From Arabidopsis thaliana (lineage: Eukaryota; Streptophyta; Magnoliopsida; Brassicales; Brassicaceae), in assembly GCF_000001735.4 (NCBI RefSeq), contig NC_003076.8, forward strand, positions 20,525,835-20,589,834: a DNA stretch of 64,000 nt. Reading direction: 5' to 3'. Below the pieces are notes generated by a model. The model was not told the origin of the DNA and searched no databases. It was given only the letters and a program-made list of their open reading frames with translations. Positions 1 to 12,618 of the stretch are shown piece after piece. Each line of letters starts with the position of its first letter. The first letter of the stretch is position 1. Made by a program: the position numbers and the translations under genes.

Positions 1-11
1 AAAAAAAATAC

Positions 12-397
12 TCGAATTTTGCTGGTGAGAAGACTCCAACCCAATCGTCTGAAGAAGGCTCCGGATTTGAGATAACAACATTTACCCATTCTGTGTCCTG
101 ACCCTGTATCAGCAGCCATCATCAAAAACTAAATCATATATCTCGATTCGGCACTGGAATCAGTTTACAGGAAAGACCAAAGAAACATAACATATCTCAG
201 TTTGGTCTGATGCTAAGTTTGTTTACCTGGGAACCAAGAACAAGAGGGGAAACGTGAATAAAAGCAGAGTGATGCTGAGCTAAATTTATGGCGTATATAT
301 CAATTTGAGACAGTGCTTGATCTCCACGTCCATTTTCGTGACTTGAAGACACCTGTACGATGAACCATAGAAGCACTAACAAGAAATTCCTAGCCAT
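12..397 (-). CDS. PAP27: Purple acid phosphatase 27, 5' end only
   Basis: This is the first part of a purple acid phosphatase gene that runs off the left edge. Exon 1 (397 to 227) starts with a signal peptide (MARNFLLVLLWFIVQVSSS), so the product is secreted or vacuolar. It ends at CAG|gtaaac. Exon 2 (103 to 12) reads GQDTEWVNVVISNPEPSSDD and then a stretch ending VFSPAKF, up to a gt donor at 11-10. This is the N-terminal beta-sandwich (fibronectin-like) segment that precedes the metallophosphatase domain in high-molecular-weight plant purple acid phosphatases. The metal-binding catalytic motifs lie outside the window. The family hydrolyses phosphate monoesters with an Fe-Zn or Fe-Mn centre. 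The assignment to PAP27 rests on recognition of the N-terminal protein sequence. Confidence 0.85.
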
Positions 398-2611
398 CGT
401 CGAGAGTGCTAACTTTCTCTTCTTTGCTGTGACAGATAGATGAAATCAGAAGCTAAAACCCCCCCCCCCCAAAGAATCTTTTGACCTTTCAAAGATTAAA
501 ACTTTCCAATCGCATGATATTTTGAATTTTGAAGACTCTTGGTTTTTGTTCTCAAGTACATCCCTTTCTCTCCCTCCCTCCCTCGAAGGCGTTTCAGAAC
601 AGAAATTTTCTTTTTTTAGGAGGAAGACAGAGCATAGAGAACTTGTGTCTGCTTTTTTTTTTTACTTGTAATAAAATAATTGTAATCGAGTGAGCACATA
701 ATGTCGTAACATTTGTTGTCATTATCAAATTCCCAATGTTTTTATCCTTTTCTTTTACCTAACGTTCTAAATGGTACATAAAAATAGCCAATTGGAAAAA
801 GGATGCATATTACTTGAAGAAATTTTCATTTATATTTCTATAGTAAAGAATTTTCTCCCTTTGTTTTGATTTGTTTTCTTTTCATCTTTTTATTGAAAGA
901 GAAATTTGCATTTCTAACCTACAAAAATATTATAATTAGGTAACTAACACTCTAAAAAAAAGTAACTAATATTGTTTGTATTTTCTGTAATAATGCCAAT
1001 ACTATCCATGTTTGAAATACACGCTCTTCATCTTCTCCCTTCCATAGAAAACCAACTATTCTCTTTCACCAACTATTAACTTTTGAACATGGGATTGGTT
1101 CTAATAAAATCCAGTCTACCTTTTATGAAGCTTTTGATTTTGCCAACGATTAACAAAAGTGTATTGGGCACAGAAGCAAGACAGTTAATTTCCAGAAATG
1201 ACATTTAGGTTTTGCTCGAAATTGAATTAGAGGTTTTGATTTACAGAGGCAAGACTTCAGATTTTGTTGGAGTCTTTGGTTTTTTAAGAGACTTTGGTTT
1301 TGTTTTTTGAAATTGAATTAGTCGAGATTCTCGCTAATAAACGCTGAATTTGATCAATTTTTGTTCTCTGTTTCCTTCATTTGATTTTTTTTTTTGGGTC
1401 TCTCTAATTTTTTGGCGTCGTTGTTTCCTTATCCTGAACCAATAAATCGATTTTGATTTTGAGAAATTTTTGAGAGATACTATTCTATTTTGTGAATATA
1501 CTATTTACGTATACCTTGTACTATATACGTTTTAAAATGAATTGTTTGTTTTGATTAAGGATGTGAAATGATTTGATTAGTGTTTTATATTAAAAGTCTT
1601 GGGTTCCCTATATACTATCTTAGGGTTTAATATCCTTCCATCAAAAAGTATTTAATTGATTATTTGGATTCATCAAAACAAACGTTTCTATTTGAACAAA
1701 TATATACTATTCTATCTTTCTATGATGATCTTTATAGAATTTGATACCACTATTTATTTTTTTAAAAATTCGTTTCCGATTTTTAAAATTCAAATCATAT
1801 TAGATAAACAAAAAAAAATCTGTTTTTTCAATAGTATTATTAACTTTAACCAAGTAATATTGTTAAACTAATATAGTAAACAAAATTAAGAGGAGTGAAT
1901 ATATATTAGTCATATATATTTCTCTTTCCTCCTGTCAGTGACTTCTCTTTCTTTCCAAGCGGATCCGTAGGAAGGAGTTTAGTGTATTTTCACAACTGAC
2001 ATGTGCTATCAAATGAATTACACACATTATGGTGTTATATATTTAATAACTTTTTCAAAAACCATCATTTTTGCAATTCACCCTTATTGAAATGAAAGGA
2101 AAAAAAAAAAATAATTAAAAGAAAAAAATAATGCTGATACTGCATTTTCCATGTAGTTTATCAAGCTGACTAGACAACCATATGTGCTTTAAATAATTGG
2201 AAAAAAAGAAACATATAAAATCCACCGCAATACAAGGTTATTTCCTTCTCAAAAAGAAAAAAAAAATGAAAGAGTGTCTTTTTGATTTTTTTAGGCTGAG
2301 TGCAATATCCAATGTAAAACGAAGAAAACAAACAAAACCACTTAATCTCTCTACTGAATATTGTGGTAAGAAAGGCAAATATTGTTGAAGAGTGTCTCTC
2401 TCTCTACATAATGCTGGATTTGGTTTCCTTTTCGATAAAATATTATTGTTGATATTGGAAAAGATTACAAATTACATCACCAAACTAGACTCCATCTAAT
2501 ATTTGGATACAGCTACATGACCTTACAATTTCACAAACAGTTCTACAGCACCAAAGCAGAGAACATACTTACAGAGATCATCTAAACGCCAGCTTCTGGT
2601 AGCTAAGTTCT
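398..2611. other. Intergenic: PAP27 promoter and AT-rich spacer
   Basis: The right part should be 3' flank of the gene ending at 2612, and the left part the 5' flank of PAP27. A run of ten C lies at about 461-470 and CT-rich tracts at 560-590, close to the likely PAP27 transcript start. No coding region, RNA gene or clear transposon end was recognised. The open frames near 1656 and 2197 are AT-rich, low-complexity sequence. Confidence 0.6.
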
Positions 2612-3982
2612 TCATCTGTTTCCTATGCGAGGCTTTGCAAAATGCGGAGCCAGTCTCTTCTCGAGCTCAACCAAGCTGAAAATGATGTAAAGAAACATGA
2701 TTAATGAGAATTATAAAAGTCTCTGCTATATCATAAGTGAGGTTTGGAAATTCTGACTTACATCTCAAATCTGCGCTTAGCTTCTTTCTGTTTTGTGCGG
2801 TAGAGGTCACTGTCTTTCGGTATGTTGCTCATGGGATCAGCTACACATTTTGTACCCAAAATTAAGAACAACAGTACATCACTAACATACCTCATTAAGA
2901 GTAGACAATCATAAAGGAAATACACATGAATGTTATCTAACTTGATAGATCCACTTAAAATAATTTTAAAGATTGTCACCAAATATATTACACTTTCGAA
3001 TGTTATCTAACTTCACCGATCGACTTGCATCCAAAGAGTAGTGTCACTAAATGTCTATTACACTATAGAATGAACTCTAACTAAACATATCTTCAACATG
3101 AAGAGCAAAAAACTTTTGCATTTGGGGATCTAGCTACACTATGTTACTAATGAACTCGGATATAGAGGAAATAGCGTTACCCGAAAGCGTAGCATGGTGT
3201 TTCTCGCCAAACTCTTTGTGAACTTCCATTGCAGTAGCTCTGCTCAGCCGGATTAATCCCTAATCAAAATGCCAAAACAAGTTGTTGACATTGCAAATTA
3301 AACTAAATAAAGACAAAAGCAGTAGACTTTGGAAGCTAACCTTCTTCTCCTTCCTTTTAAGAATCTTGAGATGACATTTCTTGACATAATGAGTCAAATG
3401 ATAACGAGAATGCCTAGAAGAAAGTTCTTGTTTAACCTCAGGATTCGCATCAAGCCATTCAGAAATATCCTTAGATTTCACCAACTCTCCATTATCCAAT
3501 GACTCTAACCACGAATACACTGGTAACCATTGATCAGTCCTCTGAAATCGAGCTGGATGTTGTTGATCTGCTTCCACATTTTGCTGTATATATCATTCAC
3601 AACACATACACAAAATCAATCCAAATCCTGAGAAACAAAAATGGTATCAATCAATGAGTGACGTTACCTCGTTTTGATCAGATGATGGTGTTGGTCTCAT
3701 GTAATGTTGGATTGAGAGGAGACGATCTACAATCTCGGAGCGAGGCATGTGACGGAGATCCGCCGGTAAGGAATCTAAGTTGGTGCCGATCCAAGTCTCG
3801 ACTTCGCCGGCGCTTACAACGGCTTTGGCGTCGGGGAAAGCGGAGACCCAAGCTCGAGCCATTGTCTCCCATTCCTGAGATGGCTCTGTTCGTTGGTTCG
3901 TGTTTGAGATTTTGTCATCCGATTCCAATTGCTGCTGCTGCACCTTTTCATCTTCTAGGGTTTTGTCACTCGAATTCGACAT
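2612..3982 (-). CDS. Conserved plant protein of unknown function (259 aa)
   Basis: Five exons join in frame to 259 codons plus stop: 3982-3668, 3583-3341, 3259-3181, 2840-2762 and 2675-2612. The start at 3982 (MSNSSDKTLEDE) is preferred; an in-frame upstream extension is Lys/Leu-rich and looks like leader. Residues 1-40 are acidic and Gln-rich. The middle holds two regularly spaced helical segments (WETMARAWVSAFPDAKAVV and LPVYSWLESLDNGELVKSK), followed by a basic stretch (HYVKKCHLKILKRKEKK). The C-terminus is charged (LVELEKRLAPHFAKPRIGNR). There is no signal peptide or membrane span. I recognise it only as a plant-conserved protein, likely At5g50410; the basic core could bind nucleic acid, but that is inference. 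The intron phases support a real gene. Confidence 0.82.
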
Positions 3983-4618
3983 TTTCTTCTTTTTGGTGTT
4001 TTTACACAGTCGCCAAAATGTTGTCTTTAAATAAAGTACTTTAGTTCGCACAACCAAATCTTAATACTGTAATAAATAAAATACTGTAACAAATTCTCAA
4101 GTGTTTTACTGTCTTAACTCTTCTTAACTCTTAACAGTTAACAGTCATTTATTTGTCCAAATTTTAAACGTCATTTATTAGTTGTTACTATTTACTTAAG
4201 CTTTGTTATACATCACATGTATAATGTATTTAAGCTTTTGGGTTTAGATACTTTTTACTCCAATTGAATGATGGAAATTTTTACCCTACATCAAAACGAA
4301 TCCGTTTAATCTTCGTTGTATAAACTGTCATTAACAATGAGTAATGTACTTTTATATAATAAAAATTGCAATGAATAATGTAGGATTAATAATGAAGTAA
4401 ACAAGAAACAATCTCCAAAAATCACCAATGTCCCCGGAATTAGATATGTGTTGTTGTAAGAAACTGAGGCTCTTTCTATTGATACACACACTCTTGTCAC
4501 AAAAAAATGAATTGGAAAGTATCCAAAACTGGATTCTATAATTACACTATACAATTTAACTAGAGGAACAATAGAATTTGAGAACAATTCAAAGTTTGTA
4601 AGAAAAAAATGTGCTTAC

Positions 4619-6801
4619 TTATTCATCTTCTGCTATAAAGTTTGGCTCTTCCCCTCGGCAGAGGTACTCATCGCACGTAGAGGATGTTCCCCAATCTTTC
4701 CTTAGCCTCAATATATCTTCTGTGAAAGTTGATCCCGAGGCTCCAATGAATACGCTGGACATGGCGCATATCGTTTTATCAAGCATTGCATCCACCTACA
4801 CATTCAATAATACAGAATTTAGCCCATGCCATGTTTGATACATCAGGCCATGCTATTAATAATAATTCAAAATGCAAGTATTTAGGATTTCTATTCTCCT
4901 ACAAAATTCATAAATCCGGAAGCTTTTTTTTTTTTCTGTTGAAGAGCAACCAAATGCAAACCCAGGAAAATCAAACAGGTTTTCATGAGATTTATCAAGG
5001 CTCAAGATTCTTACCTGAGAGTCATCCTCTATACCATGTCGATATAACAATGCATCCCACTTTTCAGCTGAATTACGCGGTGGACGTTTGACAAGAGGCA
5101 CAATTTTTCCATCTACCACAACAAGTGACTGAAGCAGACTTGTCTCACTTTCTGCAGCATCTGTTGAAAGATAGATGACTGCGCCATTGGATCTTTCCAC
5201 TATCCGAGCGATGCACTCTGCAGCTTGTGGAATTGGATAGAAGCAACTTGGCGATTTTGCATTGCTGCCATGAAAAAAGGTTCTCCATTTTCAGAAAACT
5301 ACAAGTCTAACCTGGTCCCTAGTCTAGTTTTAGGAAATCAATCTCAGTAAGATATTGTAATACTTCGGTGCAGTGCCTACGTGATGTGGATGTGATTTAC
5401 AGTACTAACCAGACAGATTCACAAACAAGAATGGAATGTTGTTTAGATAATCACATTTTAAGAAGTATGAGCTGCACTATGAAATTCAGGGTAATGTACC
5501 AAAGAAAGCAAGATGAAAAAGCCATACCAAAATTTGAGGAACCCATGTCTGCGGAAATGAAGTGCGATGAAATTCTTTCCCAAGAAGGTCTGGATGAATC
5601 TCTGTGCGGTCAACAAGATCAGCTTACTAGGTTCGATTAGTGTCTTACACTTGTGGTTAATAGGTCCACCAGGTTGCATCACCCAATCTTGCTCCATATC
5701 AGCATAGAAGACATCCCCGATTGCAATCACATCATCATCAGACTTAAACTTCATCTGGACGTCTTGCACAGTTCTCTTGCTCGGCTTCTTTATGTCTTCA
5801 CTCCAAGGAGCCTCAAGCTTCCCATCAATGGAAATCCCCAAACCTTTCAGCTTTTTAATATGTTCCTCATCCACATAACAAAGCTGTGGTGATGAAAAGT
5901 AACATATGAACCGATCAATCCGAAAATGATTCTTTTTCGCCTTTTCCTTAAACTGATCAAAAGCAACAACAACATTTCTTCCCAAGCAAGTGTTAATCCG
6001 CTCTATATCTATCACTCTATCATACTGGTAATCAAACTTAGAGCTAGGTATCACCAAAACTCGATCCAGCAATGCAGCAAAGAACATATGTTTCTCTAAA
6101 CATATCAAATGGTTACTCATTTGACCTGAGAGACAAATAGCGAATAGAAACTTATCAGATCTAGGCTTCCACTCTACAGTTTTCCGATCTGACAACTTCT
6201 GATCCACTTTTCTACATCTATTATATGAGAAATTCACCGAATCAACATCGGTGCCACCGGAGTAATTGCTACTCCGGTGTGGTGATAGAAGCACCTCTTG
6301 GATCTCCTTATTCAATGAAATCTGCTTCGAAACAGCAGATTTCACATCCTCAAACAAAACAGACGATCCCAAAGCGTTCTCAGATTGATTAAGAGAAGGA
6401 TTCACCAACGTACCATTCCAAAGAGATAGAAGCGCGAGCTGTTGTTGTCTCAGAAGATACAAAGCACGAAGCTCAGATTCTTTGACACGATTCGACAATG
6501 GATCCAGCTTAAAACTCGAGAAATTCGCCGCAAATAGTTCACGAGGATCAGTGAGTAAGAAGAGAAGACCGATTGAGATAATTAGAGAAACGAAGACAAT
6601 GACGTAACGCTTGTTGAGCGAGATCTTCCCACGGTGTTGGACTCGATGTAAAATGTCGTCGATCTGAAACGCCGATCTCTGATTCCCGCCGATTGTGGTG
6701 GCGTTGGAGGAAACTGAATCCTCCCGGTGACGGATTCGAGTGTCGTTTTGGGGAATCAAATGCTGGTGGTCTTCTTCGTCGTCCGACGAGTTTCGCTCCA
6801 T
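4619..6801 (-). CDS. GDP-fucose O-fucosyltransferase-family protein
   Basis: Three exons (6801-5528, 5264-5015, 4795-4619) give 566 aa. Residues 1-60 are polar (MERNSSDDEEDHQHL...). A single membrane anchor follows at about 65-85 (YVIVFVSLIISIGLLFLLT), which makes this a type II membrane protein, typical of Golgi glycosyltransferases. The lumenal part starts its conserved block at FLFAICLSGQMSNHLICLEK and carries the signature FIALHFRRHGF near the end of exon 1. In protein O-fucosyltransferases the corresponding HxFRRHG region binds GDP-fucose. The last exon holds VFIGASGSTFTEDILRLRK, the usual C-terminal nucleotide-sugar motif. The expected activity is fucose transfer to protein or cell-wall glycan; the acceptor is unknown. 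Likely At5g50420. Confidence 0.88.
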
Positions 6802-7150
6802 CGCCGAAGAGTGAACTCAATTTCTTAGAATCTAAAAGTTCCGCAACAACAATTCGATAGATGATTCAAAGAGAAGAAAACGAAAATTTCTAGGGACATG
6901 AAACTACATTGAAGAAGAAGTAAGGATAGAGTAGTAGAGAAATTAAGCGTGAAGAAGAGGATTAATCATTGCCGCTGTAACTAAACGAGTTAGTGAGATG
7001 GTGACAGTGGTTGGAGGAGACTGAGTTGGTACGATTCATAGCGGGTTTACTTGATTCAAAATTATTAGTACAACCGGTTTAATTTGATTAACCTTGGGCT
7101 AAGAAAAAAATATTGTTATTTTATTTTATATGTAAGTATTTCAGAACAAA
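6802..7150. other. Intergenic: promoter of the fucosyltransferase gene
   Basis: The part next to 6801 is presumably 5' leader. The rest is short AT-rich spacer up to the defensin-like gene. No further feature was recognised. Confidence 0.5.
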
Positions 7151-7556
7151 TTACAATCCCACACCAATAGTTATTCTAGAGCAGTGACATGTAAACCATC
7201 GACATTCACCAAGAACCCGTTTCCTTTGCAAACAATGATGAGCACATTCTTGACAGAAACCAATTACATTATCTGCATGTGAAACTCCAAGATGTTCATC
7301 GCGTGGAAGTTCATCTACTATATTTAAATCAATTGGAGGGTTCGCTGTTAAATCGAAAGAATGAGTTTTCTCTTCTGAATAAGATTTTACCGTGGCATTT
7401 GACATACCTATATTAATTCAAAATAAATATTATATAAAATTAAATTTTCAAAAGAAACATTTTAAAAAAATATACATAATATCTTCATTAACGAAATTTA
7501 AACTTACATGACAAAACAAGGATCATAAGAGTGGAAAACAAAACAATTGTCCTCAT
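7151..7556 (-). CDS. Defensin-like (DEFL) secreted peptide
   Basis: Two exons: 7556-7508 and 7407-7151, joined through a gtaagt donor and a tatag acceptor, 101 aa. Exon 1 encodes a signal peptide (MRTIVLFSTLMILVLSC). A single short intron behind the signal peptide is the standard structure of plant DEFL genes. The mature part has a long acidic pro-segment and then a compact six-cysteine core: FCQECAHHC, then ECRWFTCHC. The CxC near the end and the spacing fit a cysteine-stabilised alpha-beta fold with one pair fewer than classical eight-cysteine plant defensins. Likely role: antimicrobial or reproductive signalling peptide, secreted. The initiator in exon 1 is essential; starting in exon 2 would lose secretion. 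Likely At5g50423. Confidence 0.75.
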
Positions 7557-8531
7557 TTCTATTTTCAAGATTTTGATTAAAAAATAATTTTAAAAAAGGA
7601 ATATCAATTATGTTGATTTTGCTAATTGTTTGACTTTGGAGTATGGAGTTCCTATGGTTTCAAATTTATATACTTTTTTAAACTTATGTTAAACATGAGT
7701 TACTACTTTAGTGGACGTTTTGTTATATATGAAGGTTATTGAAAGTATTCTATTTATTGTTCAAATATAACTTATTTATAGAAGTGTATTTAATATATCT
7801 AGTAATCAGTTCGTCATTAGATAAAAATAACCTATGTCTTAAACATTTATTCAATTAGTATAAAATATAAATAAATCAGAAAATCCATTCAAATTTGTAT
7901 GTGATATTTATGTTAGTGGTGTCATAAGTTCAATTTACAAATTTGTATGTTTTTTTTTTGTCACATAAATTTGTATGTATTTAAATATCAAAAATAAGAA
8001 CAAGAAATGATTCCTTTATAGACAAGTATATTATAATTCATATATATATGTAGATCAAAGATCCTTTATACACACACACATGACATAGTCACACACAATG
8101 ATTCAGTGGAATCCCTTTTTCACAGATCAAAGATGCTTACATGTTCGATTCTTTTGAATACAAAATGCAAGCAGCATTTCCAAATGACAATGACAATGTT
8201 AAAGCTTGGCATTTTTGGTTGCTGCAAGATACTCGAATTTTTTATATGGACGTATTTCATAACTTTAGGGTTGATTTCATAAAAAGATGATGTCGTAAAG
8301 TCCATGAATCCACCACATTAGGTGGCGAGTTCGTTCTTAATCAAATTAAGCTAACATTTATATTTATACGTAACTTCAAATGCCATACCAAACTCAATGT
8401 ATCTGTTTTCTTTTCAAGAGAGGGGGAAGAACAAAAGACACTACTTAGTACTGAGACTGAGAGACAATGATAAACAGATTTTACCAGATTGATTTGCAGT
8501 CATGTTGTGTTGCGTTGCATTTGCATCTAAA
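7557..8531. other. Intergenic AT-rich spacer
   Basis: Promoter of the defensin-like gene on the left and 3' flank of UBC33 on the right. It contains a direct repeat of about 15 bases ('aatttgtatgt', about 7892 to 7975) and a short (AC)n run near 8073. A 61-codon minus-strand frame near 8120-8305 has no recognisable features. Nothing else was seen. Confidence 0.5.
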
Positions 8532-10473
8532 TCACAGCTGAAGCAAAGGCAACGCCATTACAACACCGACAATCGATACTAGCAACAATACTATCCAACC
8601 CGGTAATGCTTCTTTCTTGTTCCTTCTCCTCTCTTTCAATCCCACTTCTTGAATACTTTCCTTTTTAAGACCAACGCTTTTCTCTGATTCGACTTTCGCA
8701 TTGTCCTTCTGAGGAAAATCCTGATTCTCAGATGTTGTTGTCTGTTGAGTGGCTGCTTCTTCTTCAGCTACTTGTTGCTGGCTGTACTTCTCGACATACT
8801 CGGGAAATAGTTTCCGGAATGTTACACTGCCACAACAGTTTGAAAAAGATGAGAAACATAACATGTAGAAGCTATCTTGTTCTCTAATCAACTTCTGAGA
8901 TGTATCCTAAACATTTTTTTGGTGGGAATGGAACTTACCTTTTACAATTGAAAGCAAGAGATGACTTCGCCAACCGTTGTTTCTCGGCTACACTAGTGTT
9001 TACACTTCCCGTTGTGGGGCTGTTATCCATCTGTGGACCACAAGGTTGTAATGCGGAAAGAAATTTAATGAACGCAATGGAGAATAAAATATCACAGTAA
9101 AAACTAAAAAAGACATTGCCATGTTAAATCAGTAAAGATCTAATGACCAAGGATAAACTGAGAGGCTCTGCAAGATGAAACGTTCCATAAGCTTACCATA
9201 AATGAGAGAAGTCCTGTAAGTATGCTGCGTTCAGGGAAACAAATTGGTCAAATAAGGATCCATTACTCTGTTTATTTTAATAACTTGAACACAATTTGAA
9301 TGTACATCAGATCTTATACCTTGACACTGACCACATTGGATTCCAGCTTTCTGGATGAACTGTACATGGAATGATGGAATGATAAAGCTAATTAGATAAC
9401 AGACAAGTTCATTGAAATTAATAAACAAAGGAATGAAAATGAAGACTGTGCTTACAGTCACTCATAGACAAGCAGATTTTCTTTTGCGTCACAAATCGAC
9501 CATTTGGTGTGGTCATTCTGCAGCAACAGTAGTTTAGTTGATTGGAAACCAGGAATAAAACATAGGAGAGTGATATTTTAAGTGAGAATTCTGAAGAACG
9601 AAAGAGCTTACGTGATTCCAGGTGGCTTGTAAGGATATTCTGGAGGGAACTTGATCTTTCCATAGTAAAATCCACCTATCAAAGAGAATCCGGATATCAG
9701 AATCATATACTACTTTGGAATGTAGAAGATCACATTTGAAATGTAAATCTAAGATTTGAACCTGCAAAAGGCGTTCCCTCACTGCCTTCCAACACATAAT
9801 CTGTAGAATAAAACCCAATAGTTCAAACTCAATTGACTACATTTATATAAATAGTGCAGTAACACTAGTAGCGAGGATAAAAATACCCTAACTTGTAGCA
9901 GAATAGCATGACCATTCTCAGTTAGGTAATAGATAAGAAAAACTTTAGGTTTACTTTTCGGTTTCTATAAACAAAGCAAGTTTTCACCATTACATATTAC
10001 TGGTAATCCTGAAAACATGATACCAATAGTATCTCTGTCACCATAGCAACACGCTATATGTACCTAAAGCCAGTATCCCCATAGCCAAACCTTCAATAGA
10101 ATAACTAGAAAGCAGAAAATAAAGAAAAGGAACATTAAATAGCCAGATAAGACTTACGCCATTCAAGAATGTCATTTGGGGAAGGACGAGCAACAACATG
10201 CGAGACTGGTTCCTAGCAATCCAGAACAGAACATGTCAAAGATACTTCCAAAGTAACATTCATAAGAAAAAAACTTATCCTAGACCAAAAACCATGAAAA
10301 CTAGCATAGAGCAAAGAAACCACATTTGATAAAAAAAAAAATGAAAATCGAATGGGTAGAATGATACCAGTGACAGACAAATCAAGGATGGGAACAGAAT
10401 AAGAAGAAAATAATACCTTGCAAAGCGCTCTGTATTCTTTTTGAAGACGCTTTATACAAGCTTTTTCTGCCAT
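8532..10473 (-). CDS. UBC33: Tail-anchored ubiquitin-conjugating enzyme E2
   Basis: Nine exons join to 243 aa: 10473-10417, 10212-10158, 9800-9762, 9675-9612, 9517-9456, 9359-9320, 9224-9197, 9030-8939, 8826-8532. The UBC fold occupies about residues 5-150. The catalytic cysteine is C87 in KKICLSMSDFHPESWNP. The usual HPN tripeptide is TPN here (TTPNGRF), which is characteristic of the UBE2J/Ubc6 class. Residues 165-215 are polar and variable, and the last 25 residues are a membrane anchor (GWIVLLLVSIVGVVMALPLLQL). The enzyme should therefore face the cytosol from the ER membrane and serve ER-associated degradation. A 5' leader intron probably extends transcription to about 11.2 kb. Assigned by sequence recognition (At5g50430). 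Confidence 0.93.
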
Positions 10474-11809
10474 CTAAATGCTTCAGGGAGTTCCAATAAA
10501 CTGTAGTTCCTGTCAACCAAAACAACGAATTGTAAACTGTAGAAAATATAATCCAACCTTTAAGTATGAAATGAATGACAGTAACATAAACCAAATTAAG
10601 GTCATCTTCGATAAAGAAACCATCCTGCTTAAGTCATACATCTGGAAAACTGACATGAACAAGCATGTATAATCTACTCCATGACATTGCCGTATAGTTA
10701 AGCTATTACTACAATCTCAAGTCACATATAGAGAAGCAACACTTCTTAAAGTATCTGTTCTAAATACAAATTGACAAATTGATACACACACACAAAAAAA
10801 GATCACCGTTCAACAAAATTGCCTAAACCCATGAAATTGTGATGAAAACAAAAAAAAAAACTTAAAATTCCAATTAAACAAAACAAACATACACACAAAT
10901 ATTTTGCAATCAGATAAAATTCCAAAACATATCAAAGAATATTCCCTAAAGATCCCTATTGATTTTGAGTCAATCAAGTTAATGAAATCTAAGAAAATCA
11001 GAAGAAAGAAAGAAAATAATCGGCGTACCAGTTTGATCAAAGTTTCGTTATTGGATGACCAAGTATAAATCAAAAACACAGGGAAGTGAAATCGTGACAA
11101 GGTAAGAGCAGATCCAAGGAAAGAATTGTGAAAATCGGAATCGATCAGGAGCTGGAGCTAATTTGAGATTCTCTTTCTCCGTGTGTGTTTCTCGTTGATT
11201 GATGATCAAATCATTCGTTTCTCATATTTCGACGCGGTACAGAGACAAGGAGAGAGGAAAGAGAGAGTGTCGAAATATCAAAAGGAGATTGGTTTTCCTT
11301 TAACCGGATCAAAATTATTCCAGTTGAGTCGGTTCTGTATTTAATTATAATTATCCTATCCCGGTTCGGTATTTGTCATAATCAGACCTTTGGGGAATTG
11401 ACTATTTTGGTCAAAAAAAAACATTGACCATTAATACAATGATGCTAAAGTCAACTGTTTCGAATCACTTTAAATATGAACTGTCTTGAAGCTCATGTTA
11501 GTCGCCGAAGCAATGACCCAAACAAATGTAGTAGCTTCTGTGTTAAACAACGATTGCAGTCTCGGAGAAGTTTTGAACAAGTTCTCTTACACTGCGAGCA
11601 ATACATCATTCTCGGATATAGGAGGAACACATCAAAAGTTGGGGAAGAAAAGTTGGCATAAATCGAGAGCATACTAGACGCAAATGAAATGGAGAATATG
11701 TGTACTAGTGTTTTGAAAATGTCTTGTAAGAGGTATAAACAAAACAAAAAAACGTGTTACAAAACTCTCTCCATACAATCTATGGTAATGTAATTAAAGT
11801 TCTCTGGTT
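10474..11809. other. UBC33 5' leader intron and promoter; MEMB12 3' flank
   Basis: On the minus strand, AAACTG|gtacgccg near 11030 looks like the donor of a 5' leader intron ending just upstream of 10473. Leader and promoter then occupy about 11030-11340. From about 11400 to 11809 the sequence is 3' flank of MEMB12. The segment 11100-11340 resembles 13080-13230 upstream of MEMB12 (see findings). Confidence 0.55.
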
Positions 11810-12618
11810 CTAGCGTGTCCATCTTATGAAGAGATACAATATGACAAGCGTTGCGATCATACCCGCATATTTAATCCAGGTATCAACACGATTACGCCTC
11901 TCAATGAGCCTCAATACAGAGTTAGAGAGCCCAACAGTGTTCAGAACATCCAAAGCCTTCCTCTGCGCACTCTGAGAATTCAAAAACCCAATGTTAAAAA
12001 ACTGTTTTCTTCATTGACTTAAAGCTTAAGTTAGGGTTTGGTTACCTTCAAACGATCCCTTTGTTCAGCATATTTAGAGAGAATAGCAACTCCACTTTGA
12101 AACGAATCTTCAAGCATTCTCTTTGAATTCTTAACAGAGTTCATTCCTTGAGCCTCCTCATCAAATATTTGCAAAATGTGAGCTCCTTCTCCACTCCCTC
12201 TACCTAACAAATCCGCTCTCTCTTTAGCTTCCAACATCTTCCTCTGATTCCTCCACATGTACTTCTCTAGACTTTGGTTCAAATACTCAGCCTCTTCTCC
12301 TACTTGTTCACTCTTCCTACAGCAAAAAAAATCCAAATGCTCAAGAGTTTAACCACTACTTCAGCTATTTTGATGATCTAAACTTCCTCACCTTCTCCAA
12401 AGATCACGCTGGGATTTGACAGGGATCGAACGCCAGAGACCGTCCATATTGGAACAAAGAGATTGAACCTCGGTAATGTCTCGTTTCACGGAGGAGGCGA
12501 GGTCGGTAGGATCAGAGTCGAACCTCTCCAACTTCTCGATTCCATTCCGAGCTCTTAGTAGAATCCTTTTTGCACTACTATATACCTCAGACAACCCTCC
12601 CACTGTCCCAGACGCCAT
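11810..12618 (-). CDS. MEMB12: Membrin, Golgi Qb-SNARE
   Basis: Three exons (12618-12392, 12316-12046, 11971-11810) give 219 aa. The start MASGTVGGLSEVYSSAKRIL is taken as the initiator; an upstream in-frame ATG would add four residues only. The N-terminal half is a helical regulatory domain. The SNARE motif lies at about residues 120-185 (RMLEDSFQSGVAILSKYAEQ through VGLSNSVLRLIERRNRVDTW). A C-terminal anchor follows (YAGMIATLVILYLFIRW). Membrins pair with Syntaxin-5-type, Bet1 and Sec22 SNAREs for ER-to-Golgi and intra-Golgi fusion, so this should be a cytosol-facing, tail-anchored cis-Golgi protein. The sequence matches what I know as MEMB12 (At5g50440). Confidence 0.93.

Noticed and set aside
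3658-4044. Plus-strand 128-codon frame opposite exon 1 of the unknown-function gene
   Set aside because: It is the antisense shadow of a well-supported exon and has no recognisable domain.
5653-5892. Plus-strand frame within the O-fucosyltransferase exon
   Set aside because: Antisense shadow; the minus frame has the family motifs and closes with the other exons.
8120-8305. 61-codon minus-strand frame in the defensin-like/UBC33 spacer
   Set aside because: Low-complexity, no signal peptide, no motif, no splice context.
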